Source: Armatimonadaceae bacterium (GTDB taxonomy: Bacteria > Armatimonadota > Armatimonadia > Armatimonadales > Armatimonadaceae). From it: a DNA stretch of 33,952 nt. Shown piece after piece: positions 7,101 to 16,026 of the stretch. The translations under genes were made by a program, and so were the position numbers. Location: contig JAUJOK010000011.1 of assembly GCA_030447685.1 (NCBI GenBank), forward strand, positions 98,520-132,471. The letters are read 5' to 3'. Numbering within the stretch: position 1 is the first letter of the stretch; every line of letters begins with the position of its first letter. Under the pieces are notes generated by a model. The model had not been told where the DNA came from. It saw only the letters and a list, made by a program, of their open reading frames with translations, and made no database searches.

Positions 7101-8780
7101 ATGCGAAATGAGCGTGGCTGGTGGCTCCTTGTCTTCTGTTTTTTATCGCTCTGCATCCATATCGGCATCGGCTTGAAAAGCCCGGCGTTCACTCTGCCGA
7201 CATCGCTGCCCGGCGCGCCAAGGAGATCGAGGTGGCGCTGGAGCCGCTGAAAGAGCCGACTCCAACGCCAAAGCCCGCTTCGAAGCCTCAGGAGAAGCCT
7301 GCGCCCAAGCCCGAACGTTCCCCTGCGCCTAAACCGGAACGCCGTTCGCAGCCATCGGCCCCGGCCCGCCGGGACGCCGCGCCTGCCGTGCAGGTAGCGG
7401 AGCGCGGCGTGCCGTTTGCGCCGCAGCCGCGCGTGCGAACCGACGAACCGCGCCCGACCGCACCGCGTGCGGAACCCGGCGGCGCAATACCGAACGCCGA
7501 GGAAAAGCCCCTTCCGCTGGGGCTGCCTACCGGCAGGCCGGAGCAGGAAGCGCCCCGGCTTCAGCGTCTTGCCAAAGCGGACGCTATTCCCGGCGGCGGC
7601 GGCTCGCCCGCACCGGGGCCGGTCTTAGGGGGGCGCGGCGGCGCGCCGGGACCGGAAGCGCCGCCGGAGGACATTATCTTCCATAACGGCGGTGGTGCGG
7701 GCGGCATGAAACTGCCCCAGGCGGCCCCGCGCATCGGCGGCGGCGGGGGACGCTCCGAGCTTTCTGTGCAGAATCCGCTGGCAAAGACAGCGATACCGGA
7801 GAGGATAGAAACCGGGACTCGGGCCGGGATTGGGCGGCGGGGCAGGCGCGGGCGGCGGCGGCGGGGTCGGCTATGGGCGCGGGCAGGGCATCGGGACGCG
7901 CCTGGACGGTGTCAATGCGCTGGCCTCTTTGCGCCGCAAGCCGGGGTCAGGAATCGGGGCCGGGAAGGGGCGCGGAATCGGCCCGCGGCCGCCGGGCGGG
8001 GGGCGCGGCACGGGGGCGCCTCTGCCCGGAAGGGGGGGCTCGGGTGTTGGGTTGGTCGGGGGATGGGGCATGGGGTTGGGCGGGGGGGGGGGGGGGGGCT
8101 CGGGCGACGGCGGCGGATCGGGCGGCAGTGGGCTGAGTCGCGGTATACCCTTCGGCGACATCACCGGTTTGCTGCGCGGCGATCCGAAGGGCGGCGGTGG
8201 CCGGGGCGGCGGTCCCGGCGGGCCGGGGCGGGGTTCCGTCTTCGGGCGCGCGCCCGCGGGCGGCGGACGGCAAAGCAGTGCTGCCGTCCACATGGTCTAT
8301 GTGCTCGACATCTCTTTGAGCATGCGCGAAGGCAACAAGATGCGCAAAGCACAGGAGGCTCTGAAAAAGGCCATTTCCGAATTAAAACGCCGCGATACCT
8401 TCAATATCGTTACCTTTTGCGGCGACATAGATACGTTCTCCCCCGAGATGCTGGCCGCGACGCCGGAAAACGTGCGGGAAGCCACGGAGTTCGTCGATTC
8501 TATCCGAATGGGGTATCGCACCAATATATCGGCGGCGCTGGAGATGGCGCTTTCCCAGGAAAAGGCAACCCATGTCTTCCTGCTGTCGGATGGCGAACCG
8601 ACGACCGGCATTGTGAACTCAGACGACATGCGGGCGGCGGTGCGCGAATGGAATCGCCCGAAGGCGCGCATTATCACCCTCGCTTTGGGCCTGGGAGAGG
8701 AGTTTCGGGGCATGCCTCTGCTGAAGGCGCTCGCGGAAGATAACAACGGCAAGTTCGATTACATCAACCTGGCGAAATAG
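7101..8780 (+). CDS. TonB-like membrane anchor with Pro/Gly-rich linkers and C-terminal VWA domain (two frame breaks)
   Basis: Read with two one-base corrections this is a ~559-residue protein. The N-terminus (MRNERGWWLLVFCFLSLCIHIGIG) is a single helix with Ser16 and His20, the SxxxH pair that in E. coli TonB lies at the same positions and is needed for coupling to ExbB/ExbD. A Pro/Lys/Glu-rich spacer follows (EPTPTPKPASKPQEKPAPKP), as in TonB, then a long Gly-rich segment, then a VWA domain with the MIDAS motif DISLS (from ~8308), a Thr in YRTNIS and LLSDGEP. The usual TonB C-terminal domain is absent. The anchor lies in one frame to about 7209, the middle is shifted by -1, and the VWA part (from about 7811) returns to the anchor frame. 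The breaks sit at CCC (7209-7211) and AAA (about 7808-7810). If the breaks are real, only the VWA part could be made separately. Confidence 0.7.
8082..8098 (+). repeat. Uninterrupted run of 17 G
   Basis: A homopolymer of 17 G codes for part of the poly-glycine linker before the VWA domain. Tracts of this length slip readily in replication and are also hard to sequence, so its true length, and with it the downstream frame, is uncertain. Confidence 0.9.
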
Positions 8781-8825
8781 GACGGCTGGCCGGTTCGGGG
8801 TATCATGGAAACGAAGTAAACGCCC

Positions 8826-9380
8826 ATGAAAACCCTGGAAACCGAACGGCTGCTGCTGCGCCCGTTCACGAAGGAAGACGAGCAGATCCACCGCGTCGTC
8901 TTCTCCGACCCCGAAGTATGCCACTACTACTGCGGGAACACCCGCTCACTGGAAGAGGTGCGGGAATGGCTGATTCATCGCTCCTGGCAGGCCAAAAACG
9001 ATGACCTGGGCTTCCTGGCGGTCGTCCGTAAGCAGGACAGCGCGCTTTTAGGGCTTATCGCGCTCCAATATTACGTGGATTGGTATATCGTCTGGGAGGA
9101 CGACCCCAAAGCGCGCTACAACCGTATCGAGGTAGAGCTTTCCTACGCGCTGGGCCGCCGGTATTGGGGCAGCGGGTATATCACCGAAGCGGGTAAAGCT
9201 GTCGTTCACTACGCGTTTCATCACCTCAAGCTGCCCCGCATCGCCTACGGTGTCGACCCGGCCAACACGCGCTCGATTAATGTGATGAAGCGTCTGGGCT
9301 TCCGGCTGGGAAAGAACCTGCATCCCGAATGGCCCGGCGTGACGGGCGTTCTGGTCAACGACATAACGATAGGAGTCTGA
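8826..9380 (+). CDS. GNAT-family N-acetyltransferase (RimJ/RimL-like)
   Basis: A 184-residue cytoplasmic protein that would transfer acetyl groups from acetyl-CoA to an amine. The opening METERLLLRPF is typical of RimJ/RimL-type GNATs. The acetyl-CoA-binding region reads ELSYALGRRYWGSGYITEAGKAVVHYAF (about residues 101-128), with RYWGSGY taking the place of the usual RxxGxG/A loop. The end carries VDPANTRSINVMKRLGFRLG, the conserved segment of the fold. The substrate cannot be told: ribosomal protein, antibiotic and small-molecule acetylation are all possible. It lies 45 bases after the VWA gene on the same strand and three bases before a broken gene of unknown function. Confidence 0.85.
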   Translation: MKTLETERLLLRPFTKEDEQIHRVVFSDPEVCHYYCGNTRSLEEVREWLIHRSWQAKNDDLGFLAVVRKQDSALLGLIALQYYVDWYIVWEDDPKARYNRIEVELSYALGRRYWGSGYITEAGKAVVHYAFHHLKLPRIAYGVDPANTRSINVMKRLGFRLGKNLHPEWPGVTGVLVNDITIGV

Positions 9381-9383
9381 CGT

Positions 9384-10126
9384 ATGGATTTGCGGGGAAA
9401 GCTGCGCAAAGCGGCGGGACTTTTCGTGGAGCTGCCGCCGGAGGAAGAGACGCCTCGTGAAGAACCCGCCGCGCCAGAAAGCGCCGCCGAAACGGACATC
9501 GACCGTCGCCTGGCCGCAATGAATCAAGCGATGTAGACCATGGGCGCAGGCGCAGGCGCAGCGCCCGCAGCGGCAACCGGGGGCGGAACCGCTAAAACCG
9601 TGGAGCAGATTGTGCGCGAAACCGAAGGGCCGAACCTGGATGCCATCACGGTCGCCGCGTCCGCTTCGCCGCCGGTCATGACAGCAGACGGCGCGACGGA
9701 TTTCAGCGCGATCTACAGGCAGGCGAACCTGCCCGCCGCTCCCTTCACCGCCGAGCAGATGCTGGAGATGCTGGCGTCGCTGCCGCAGGAACTGCCGCTG
9801 GACACCAAGCGCCAGACCGTAAAAGTGACCCTGGGCGCGATGGGTAAAGCCATTGGCGCGACGCCGGAAACTATTGTGGCGGATGCTTCCCGCAAGCTGG
9901 CCGCTCTGCCGCCTGCGCGGAAAATGTTTCCAAGCAGACAGCGGATTTCGTCGCCGCCGCGGAGTTCGAGATCAAAGCTTTGGAGGCGCAGATCGAGGAG
10001 AAGCGCCGGGGGATCGAGGCCAGCAGGGAGGTAGAGGCGCGGACAATGCAAAGCTGCAGCCTGGATATCGCCTCGTCAAAATATGCTCCCGGCGGCGCGC
10101 AGCCGCCGCCCCTGCCGCCGACCTGA
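9384..10126 (+). pseudogene. Unknown protein broken by one amber codon and one frameshift
   Basis: The reading frame opening at 9384 (MDLRGKLRKAAGLFVELPPEEE) meets TAG at 9534-9536 and continues in the same frame at MGAGAGAAPAAATGGG; CAG to TAG is the simplest explanation. Near 9908-9911 the frame must shift by -1 to continue as AACAENVSKQTADFVAAAEF, then IKALEAQIEEKRRGIEAS (a probable coiled coil) and a short Pro-rich tail ending at TGA 10124-10126. The repaired protein would have about 247 residues: an acidic/Ala-rich N-terminus, a helical middle (TVEQIVRETEGPNLDAI) and the coiled coil. I do not recognise the family and see no catalytic motif. The ATG follows the acetyltransferase by three bases, suggesting co-transcription. 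Confidence 0.6.
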
Positions 10127-10146
10127 GGCTTTATCGCACCGATGAT

Positions 10147-10179
10147 AAAAAAAGCCCCCGCAGTCCGTGTGGGGGCTTT
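10147..10179 (-). terminator. Rho-independent terminator after tRNA-Gln
   Basis: AAAGCCCCC (10151-10159) pairs with GGGGGCTTT (10171-10179) around an 11-base loop. On the minus strand the stem is followed by a T-run (complement of A 10147-10153), so it ends the tRNA-Gln transcript. Because both arms carry A/T ends it may also work in the other direction for the broken gene ending at 10126. Confidence 0.85.
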
Positions 10180-10195
10180 CTCTTATCCGTTATTT

Positions 10196-10269
10196 TGGTT
10201 CCGGGGCAGAGATTCGAACTCCGATAAACAGATCCAAATTCTGTTGTCCTGCCTTTGAACGACCCCGGA
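10196..10269 (-). tRNA. tRNA-Gln (anticodon UUG)
   Basis: On the minus strand the 74-base gene has a perfect seven-pair acceptor stem (TCCGGGG with CCCCGGA), an anticodon loop ATTTGGA with anticodon TTG, a T-loop TTCGAAT and an encoded CCA end. The anticodon reads CAA/CAG codons for glutamine. It stands alone between its own promoter and terminator. Confidence 0.95.
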
Positions 10270-10290
10270 GCACGGTCGAATGACCTTCTC

Positions 10291-10319
10291 ATTATAGCCG
10301 CGTACCGGTTCATCGTCAA
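10291..10319 (-). promoter_or_regulatory. Promoter of tRNA-Gln
   Basis: On the minus strand TTGACG (10314-10319), a 17-base spacer and TATAAT (10291-10296) form a near-perfect housekeeping promoter. Transcription would start near 10284, about 15 bases before the mature tRNA 5' end. Confidence 0.8.
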
Positions 10320-10387
10320 GGAAAAGTGCGGCGCGGCGGCAACTCAAAAGCGCTGTCAAGCGTCTTAAGAACCGAAGAGGTGAATTT

Positions 10388-11143
10388 GTGGCGCATCTAC
10401 TGAACGGCGCGCGCGCGCTGGTGACCGGCGCCGGACGCGGGATCGGGGTTCATATCGCCGAGCAGCTTGCCGCCGAGGGCGCGGCGGTGGCTCTGGCGTA
10501 TCGCCACTCGCGCGAAGGGGCGGAGCGAACCGCCGCCGCTATCCGGGAAGCCGGGGGAACGGCGGTTACGCTCCCGGCTGATCTGACCGATGAGGCACAG
10601 GCGCATCGCCTGGTGGACGAAACCATCGTGGTGCTGGGCGGACTGGACATTCTTATCAACAATGCCGCAGGCTTCGGGCCGCTGAAGCGGTTCGAAGAGG
10701 CGACCTGGCGGGAGATAGACGACGAATGGAACGCCGTCGTGCGGCCCGTGGTTCTGGCGACGCGCGCGGCGCTGCCGCATTTGACGGCGCAGAAGCGCGG
10801 GCGCATCGTCAATCTGGCGGCGACGCTTTTGCAGCGGCCCCAGCCCGGTTACGGCGCGCACGCGATGGCAAAGGCGGCGGTACTTGCCTATACACGGACG
10901 CTGGCCCGCGAGGTGGGGCCTCAGGGGATTACCGTCAATGCCGTTTCGCCCGGCATGGCGCTGACCGAGTTTTCCCAGAGCCTGCCCGAGGCACTGAGGC
11001 AAGCCGTGGCGGCGCGCACGCCTTTGCGGCGGGTCGCCACCGCCGACGATGTGGCGCGGGCCGTGGTTCTTTTCTGCACGCCGCTGGCCGATTTTATCAC
11101 CGGCGCGAATCTGGCCGCTGACGGCGGCCTGGCTGTATTGTGA
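10388..11143 (+). CDS. Short-chain dehydrogenase/reductase-fold protein lacking catalytic Ser and Tyr
   Basis: A 251-residue classical SDR fold. The dinucleotide-binding loop TGAGRGIG (13-20), the NNAAG motif (91-95) and the C-terminal GANLAADGG are present. However, the position of the catalytic Ser is Ala145 (IVNLAATL instead of NxSS) and the YxxxK motif is HAMAK (His158, Lys162). A Tyr at 155 is three residues off register. The protein therefore probably binds NAD(P)H but may not act as a normal dehydrogenase; it could be a reductase with altered chemistry or a regulatory, NmrA-like binder. Translation starts at GTG, preceded by AGAGGTG. The gene stands alone, between the tRNA-Gln promoter and the sigma-factor gene. 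Confidence 0.85.
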   Translation: MAHLLNGARALVTGAGRGIGVHIAEQLAAEGAAVALAYRHSREGAERTAAAIREAGGTAVTLPADLTDEAQAHRLVDETIVVLGGLDILINNAAGFGPLKRFEEATWREIDDEWNAVVRPVVLATRAALPHLTAQKRGRIVNLAATLLQRPQPGYGAHAMAKAAVLAYTRTLAREVGPQGITVNAVSPGMALTEFSQSLPEALRQAVAARTPLRRVATADDVARAVVLFCTPLADFITGANLAADGGLAVL

Positions 11144-11259
11144 GCCGAAACTTACGAAAAATAATGAACTTTTTTTCGTGAAATCTGTCTTTAAAGATGA
11201 TATATAAAGGTTCCTGAAAGGGGCACGCGATAAGGGCGTGTAGGTTGTACCCGGAAAAG

Positions 11260-11288
11260 GGAACCATAACAACAATTCGGCGCGTATT
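11260..11288 (+). promoter_or_regulatory. Candidate ECF-type promoter of the sigma-factor gene
   Basis: GGAACC (11260-11265), a 17-base spacer and CGTATT (11283-11288) match the GGAAC/CGTA pattern used by many ECF sigma factors. It lies directly upstream of an ECF sigma gene, consistent with autoregulation. This is pattern recognition only. Confidence 0.45.
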
Positions 11289-11311
11289 ACGTGAAAGGAG
11301 GGCGGACGCAG

Positions 11312-11904
11312 ATGGCGGAAGTAAATACCGTCGGCATGGTTGCCGAGAACCCATTGGCGCGGCCCAAAAAGAGTTCGATAATCTCGTAACGAGATACCAT
11401 AAGCAGGCCTATAATATCGCTTATCGCTTGACCGGAAATCATGCCGATGCGGAAGATTTGACCCAGGAAGCGTTCCTGCGGGCGTTCCGCTTCTTCGGAC
11501 ACTACCGGCGTGATCTGCCGTTTGAAAACTGGCTGTTCCGAATCATGTCCAACCTGTTCGTGGACGATCTTCGGCGGCGTCCCAAGGCGAAAATCCACTC
11601 GCTGGATACGCCGGTGGGCGGCGGCGATATGAGCGGCGACAGCAACGCCTACCTGGAGATTCCCGACAGCCGGGACAACCCGGAGCGCGTGGTCCTGCAC
11701 GAAGAATTGGACGAGCAGATTCAAAAGGCGCTGGCGACGTTGCCACCGGACTTTCGAATGACGGTTATCCTGGCGGATATCGAGGGGATGAGCTACGAGG
11801 AGATCAGCGAGACCATGCGCTGCTCTCTGGGTACGGTTCGCTCCCGCCTGCATCGCGGCAGGAAGATGCTGCGTGGCCGTCTTGCCGGGTTCAATATTAA
11901 GTAA
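11312..11904 (+). CDS. ECF-type RNA polymerase sigma factor (RpoE/SigW-like)
   Basis: An extracytoplasmic-function sigma factor of about 197 residues when read through one frame break. Region 2 is clear: EFDNLVTRYHKQAYNIAYRL, then GNHADAEDLTQEAFLRAFR and the promoter-melting part ENWLFRIMSNLFVDDLRRR. Region 4 has LPPDFRMTVILADIEGMSYEEIS and the helix-turn-helix recognition segment SLGTVRSRLHRGRKML. The start at 11312 has a strong ribosome site (AAAGGAGG, 18 bases upstream of the ATG to its first base) but the next 17 codons (MAEVNTVGMVAENPLAR) are in a different frame from the sigma domain; a -1 shift at CCCAAAAAG (about 11363-11371) joins them. The zinc-finger protein downstream is its probable anti-sigma factor, and HtrA follows, so it likely controls an envelope-stress response. 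Confidence 0.85.
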
Positions 11905-11972
11905 GCCGTTTCTTAAGAAAGAATAACGTTCCCGTCCGTTTTAGGCCGGGAGCGAAAATGAGGTGACGGAAC

Positions 11973-12545
11973 GTGAATTGCCGACGGGTTAGCAACCTCC
12001 TGTCCGCATATATGGATGCGGAGCTTGCAGGCGCGGAGATGCTGGAGATACGTGCCCACCTCGACCGATGCCCGACCTGTCAAAGGGAATACGAATCGCT
12101 GCTGCAAACGAAGCGCCTTCTGGGATCGCTGGCGCTTCGAATGCCGCGTGTAGAGTTTGAGGCGGCGCTGGTCGGCGGCGTGGAACGGGCTTCGCACCCC
12201 GTGCTGCGCTGGATGCCTTCCTGGCTGACGGCATGGCGTGAGGGTGTTTCACTGCCTCTGCTGCGCCCCCGGCCCGCTGTCACCGCCCTGGCTCTTTCCG
12301 TAGCCGGGCTGCTTCTGGCGACCGCCCGCCTGGAAACCAGCCGCGAAGCACGGATGGCAGCGGCGGCTCCTGCCGTATCGGCGGGCTACCAGGTCTACCC
12401 CACCTATGTCGGTCCGCTTTCCGTCCGCCAGTACGCGCCGCCGCTTACCGATCCTTCGCCACTACGTTGGGACAGCAATCGCCCGCGAACCGCAGGCAGC
12501 AGCGCCGCAAATGCGCCGTATCTTTTGACCGTCAGCGTCAAGTAA
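11973..12545 (+). CDS. Zinc-finger transmembrane anti-sigma factor
   Basis: A 190-residue protein with an N-terminal zf-HC2 (ZAS-like) domain: Cys3, His29, Cys33 and Cys36 within MNCRRVSNLL and RAHLDRCPTC fit the H-x3-C-x2-C anti-sigma signature. A single hydrophobic segment (AVTALALSVAGLLLATARL, about residues 105-123) would span the membrane, leaving a Pro/Tyr-rich periplasmic tail. By analogy with RseA/RsiW it should hold the preceding sigma factor inactive until it is cleaved or senses stress. Translation starts at GTG with GAGGTGA about ten bases upstream, and the gene is 68 bases after the sigma gene. A strong terminator follows. Confidence 0.82.
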   Translation: MNCRRVSNLLSAYMDAELAGAEMLEIRAHLDRCPTCQREYESLLQTKRLLGSLALRMPRVEFEAALVGGVERASHPVLRWMPSWLTAWREGVSLPLLRPRPAVTALALSVAGLLLATARLETSREARMAAAAPAVSAGYQVYPTYVGPLSVRQYAPPLTDPSPLRWDSNRPRTAGSSAANAPYLLTVSVK

Positions 12546-12570
12546 GCGCCCCCGCGAGCGCAGCAGGGGC

Positions 12571-12610
12571 AGGCCGACCGGCTTTTTTCAGGCCGGTCGG
12601 CCTTTTGTTT
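12571..12610 (+). terminator. Rho-independent terminator after the sigma/anti-sigma genes
   Basis: AGGCCGACCGGC (12571-12582) pairs perfectly with GCCGGTCGGCCT (12592-12603) around a T-rich loop, followed by TTT-G-TTTT. It separates the sigma/anti-sigma unit from htrA. Confidence 0.92.
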
Positions 12611-12789
12611 TGGGCGCATCGGGAAACATAGCTGCCGCCTTTGGCGTATAAATACACGAACGCAGCGCCCGCTGAGCGTTGGCGGCGCTTGTTCTTTCAC
12701 CGGATGGGTTACGCGGCGGCAGCGGCAGGGAATGCCGCGCTTATCTATAAAATAACTTTCAACTTCGCAGACGGAGACGAAGCATAACC

Positions 12790-14298
12790 ATGAACTATGA
12801 ACGACGTATGCTGGGGGCGCTGCCGGTGGCGGCGCTGGCGGGCGCGTTAGGCGCGACCCTGTGGCTGGGAGGCTCCAGCCCCAAAGTAACCGCGCAGGAC
12901 AATATCAGCATGACGCAGGAGCAGCGCGTCGCTGTTGCGTCGCTGGAAGGCGCGTTTATGCGTATTGCCGATACGGTGCAGCCCGCGACCGTATCGATCA
13001 AGGCGCAGATCGCCGCCCCGACGCGCAGAGAATCCCCTCTGCCTGATATGGAGGGCTTTCCTTTCGAGGAGTTTTTCCGGCGCGGGCCGGGCGGCGGCGG
13101 TCCCCGATCCCGCCCCGGAGAGGCAAGCGGCTCGGGCGTCATCGTGCGCCAGGACGGCTATATTTTGACCAACGACCATGTAGTTGCGGGCGCTCGTGAC
13201 AACATGGTAAGGGTCACCCTCAACGATGGCACTACCCTTCCTGGCAAAGTTTTCCGGGATCAGCAATCCGATCTGGCAGTCGTCAAGGTGGATGCGGCCA
13301 AACCGCTTCCCTACGTGCGCCTGGCTGATTCCAACCGGGTGCGGGTCGGGCAATGGGCCGTCGCCATCGGCTCTCCGTTCGGTCAGCAGAACACAATGAC
13401 GGCGGGTATCGTTTCCGCGCTGCATCGTAAGTCGGAGATCGGCTCCGGCACGGATGGGCGTTACTACCCCAGCCTGATTCAAACCGATGCGTCCATCAAC
13501 CCCGGCAACTCCGGCGGCCCGCTGCTCAATATCAACGGCGAACTGGTCGGCGTCAACGTTGCCATCTACTCGCCCACCGGCACGAGCGCCGGTATCGGGT
13601 ACGCCATCCCGTCGAATACGGCCAAAACCGTCATGGAGCAGCTCATCACCCGGGGCAAGGTGGTGCGTGGTTCGCTCGGCGTCGTTCCCACCGATATCCT
13701 GCCCGGCCTGCGCCAGCGGCTTGGTACCGACAAGGGCGCGTATGTGAAGGAAGTTGCGCCCCGCACCCCGGCGGAGACCGCCGGTATCCGTGAGGACGAC
13801 GTGATAACCCGCTTTAACGGCCAGGAAATCACGGACGAAAACAGCCTGCGCGAAGCTATCGGCGCGACGGCTCCCGGCACCCGCGTCTCGATCACGCTGC
13901 TTCGCGGCGGCAGGACGCAGACGGTTGCGGCGACGCTGGGATCGAAGGAAGATTCCCCTGAGGAAGCGGCTCCGGCTGCCCCCACGCGGCGACCGGCTAA
14001 CGTACTGGGCTTTGAACCCCGCGTTCTGAATTCCGAGATAGCGCAGGACCTGAAGCTTCCTGCCGCAACGCGCGGTGTTGTCGTGGGCAGTGTCCAGCCG
14101 GGCAGCCCGGCGTCCGAGGCGGGCCTTAGTCAGGGTAATGTCATCATTGGCGTCGACGGCGTTCCCGTTACGAGCGCCGAGGCGCTGAACCGTGCTATCA
14201 GCGCGGCCAAGTCCGGCGACTACGTGACGCTGAACGTGCTGCGCTTCCGTGAGGCCGGCAACCCCAGCCGGGCCGCCATCAACATCCAGGTTCCGTAA
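12790..14298 (+). CDS. HtrA/DegP-family periplasmic serine protease with two PDZ domains
   Basis: A 502-residue protease/chaperone of the cell envelope. It has an N-terminal export or anchor segment (residues 7-28), then a trypsin-like domain with the triad His130 (TNDHV), Asp161 (QSDLAV) and Ser241 (GNSGGP). Two PDZ domains follow, at about 288-380 (GVVPTDILPGL, VKEVAPRTPAETAGI) and about 405-498 (VVVGSVQPGSPASEAGL). A Gly/Arg/Pro-rich loop at about 95-112 resembles the regulatory LA loop of DegP/DegQ. It would degrade or refold misfolded periplasmic proteins. The position just after an ECF sigma/anti-sigma pair, but beyond their terminator, fits stress control by the same system; no matching ECF promoter was seen directly upstream. 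GGAGACGAAG precedes the ATG. The frame is intact. Confidence 0.93.
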   Translation: MNYERRMLGALPVAALAGALGATLWLGGSSPKVTAQDNISMTQEQRVAVASLEGAFMRIADTVQPATVSIKAQIAAPTRRESPLPDMEGFPFEEFFRRGPGGGGPRSRPGEASGSGVIVRQDGYILTNDHVVAGARDNMVRVTLNDGTTLPGKVFRDQQSDLAVVKVDAAKPLPYVRLADSNRVRVGQWAVAIGSPFGQQNTMTAGIVSALHRKSEIGSGTDGRYYPSLIQTDASINPGNSGGPLLNINGELVGVNVAIYSPTGTSAGIGYAIPSNTAKTVMEQLITRGKVVRGSLGVVPTDILPGLRQRLGTDKGAYVKEVAPRTPAETAGIREDDVITRFNGQEITDENSLREAIGATAPGTRVSITLLRGGRTQTVAATLGSKEDSPEEAAPAAPTRRPANVLGFEPRVLNSEIAQDLKLPAATRGVVVGSVQPGSPASEAGLSQGNVIIGVDGVPVTSAEALNRAISAAKSGDYVTLNVLRFREAGNPSRAAINIQVP

Positions 14299-14308
14299 CA
14301 TGGAGTGC

Positions 14309-14335
14309 CAAGGGCGGAATTGGATTCCGCCCTTG
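14309..14335 (+). terminator. Perfect 11-bp hairpin after htrA
   Basis: CAAGGGCGGAA (14309-14319) pairs with TTCCGCCCTTG (14325-14335), loop TTGGA. There is no T-run after it, so it is a weak or factor-assisted terminator, or an mRNA-stabilising 3' hairpin. Its right end overlaps the -35 box of the tRNA promoter. Confidence 0.5.
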
Positions 14336-14361
14336 ACGCCTGCGGGAACCCGTGGTACACT
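14333..14361 (+). promoter_or_regulatory. Promoter of initiator tRNA-Met
   Basis: TTGACG (14333-14338), a 17-base spacer and TACACT (14356-14361) lie just upstream of the tRNA; transcription would start near 14368, about five bases before the mature 5' end. Confidence 0.75.
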
Positions 14362-14372
14362 GATTTTGTTGA

Positions 14373-15299
<927 letters not shown>

Positions 15300-15300
<1 letters not shown>

Positions 15301-16026
15301 GCCGCTTTCAGGTACTCGCGAGACGCGCAGAATGGTGTCTGCAAGAGCTTCGCGCTGCGCCAGGTATTCGAAACGCAGCCGCCCGGCCGCCAGCGCCATG
15401 AGTTCCTCGTCCGAGAGGCGGCAGCGTTCCCGGTCAATCTCGCCCCCGGCAATCTGCTTTTTTGTCTCGGCTTCCTTATTATAGAGTTTGAAGGAGGCTC
15501 CGCGGCCGGACACCGTCCATGCGTCTCCGCCGAAAGGGTGCTTGATACGTTGGGCGCTGCGCCGGGTATGTCCCGGCAGGACAGGCCACGTGTCGTCGAC
15601 CACCGCGTTCGGGTCAGGCACAATCCAGTCATAGCTGAACTCGCACCGACTCACGCTCCAAGTGTCCACCGGTGGTGGCGGCCCCGGCAGGTTGGGCATT
15701 ACCTCCGCCACGTACCGCTCCAGCTCCCGGAACGCCTTCCGGCACTCTGCAAGCGTAAGCGTTCGTACATTATGCCCGTAGAGCACGGCTCCCAGGCAAC
15801 ACTCAGCGTACAAACAGCACCGGCCGGGCTGGTAGGGGGCGCTGCCCGCGGTGAGCCGCACTGTACCAATCGCCTTGCCCCGGCCCCTTTTGCGCCCAGG
15901 GCCATTGTAGGTGTAGCGCATGCTTTGCCCACCCTCATCGTCACCCCTGCCCCAATAATGCACCGTCCACTCCGGCCCCGGCAGCCCCTGCGGGCAGCCA
16001 AATACTACTGTCACTCCGTCCAACAT
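15300..16026 (-). pseudogene. Phage/plasmid replication initiation protein (gene II/X-like), fused to recombinase remnant
   Basis: From ATG 16026, preceded at eight bases by AAAGGAG, about 240 residues resemble replication initiators of filamentous phages and rolling-circle plasmids (Phage X/gene II group). Visible features are DTWSVSRCEFSYDW, the segment VSGRGASFKLYNKEAE followed by TKKQIAGGE, and LRFEYLAQREALADTILRVS. Near 15315 the frame must shift; the text then reads REYLKAATGKHRDTTRTKG and passes directly into the recombinase domain (FLQNAIYRG). Two unrelated genes are thus joined, as expected after a deletion. The intact family members are longer, so the C-terminus is probably missing. 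Its role would be nicking at the element's origin; no origin was identified. Confidence 0.6.
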
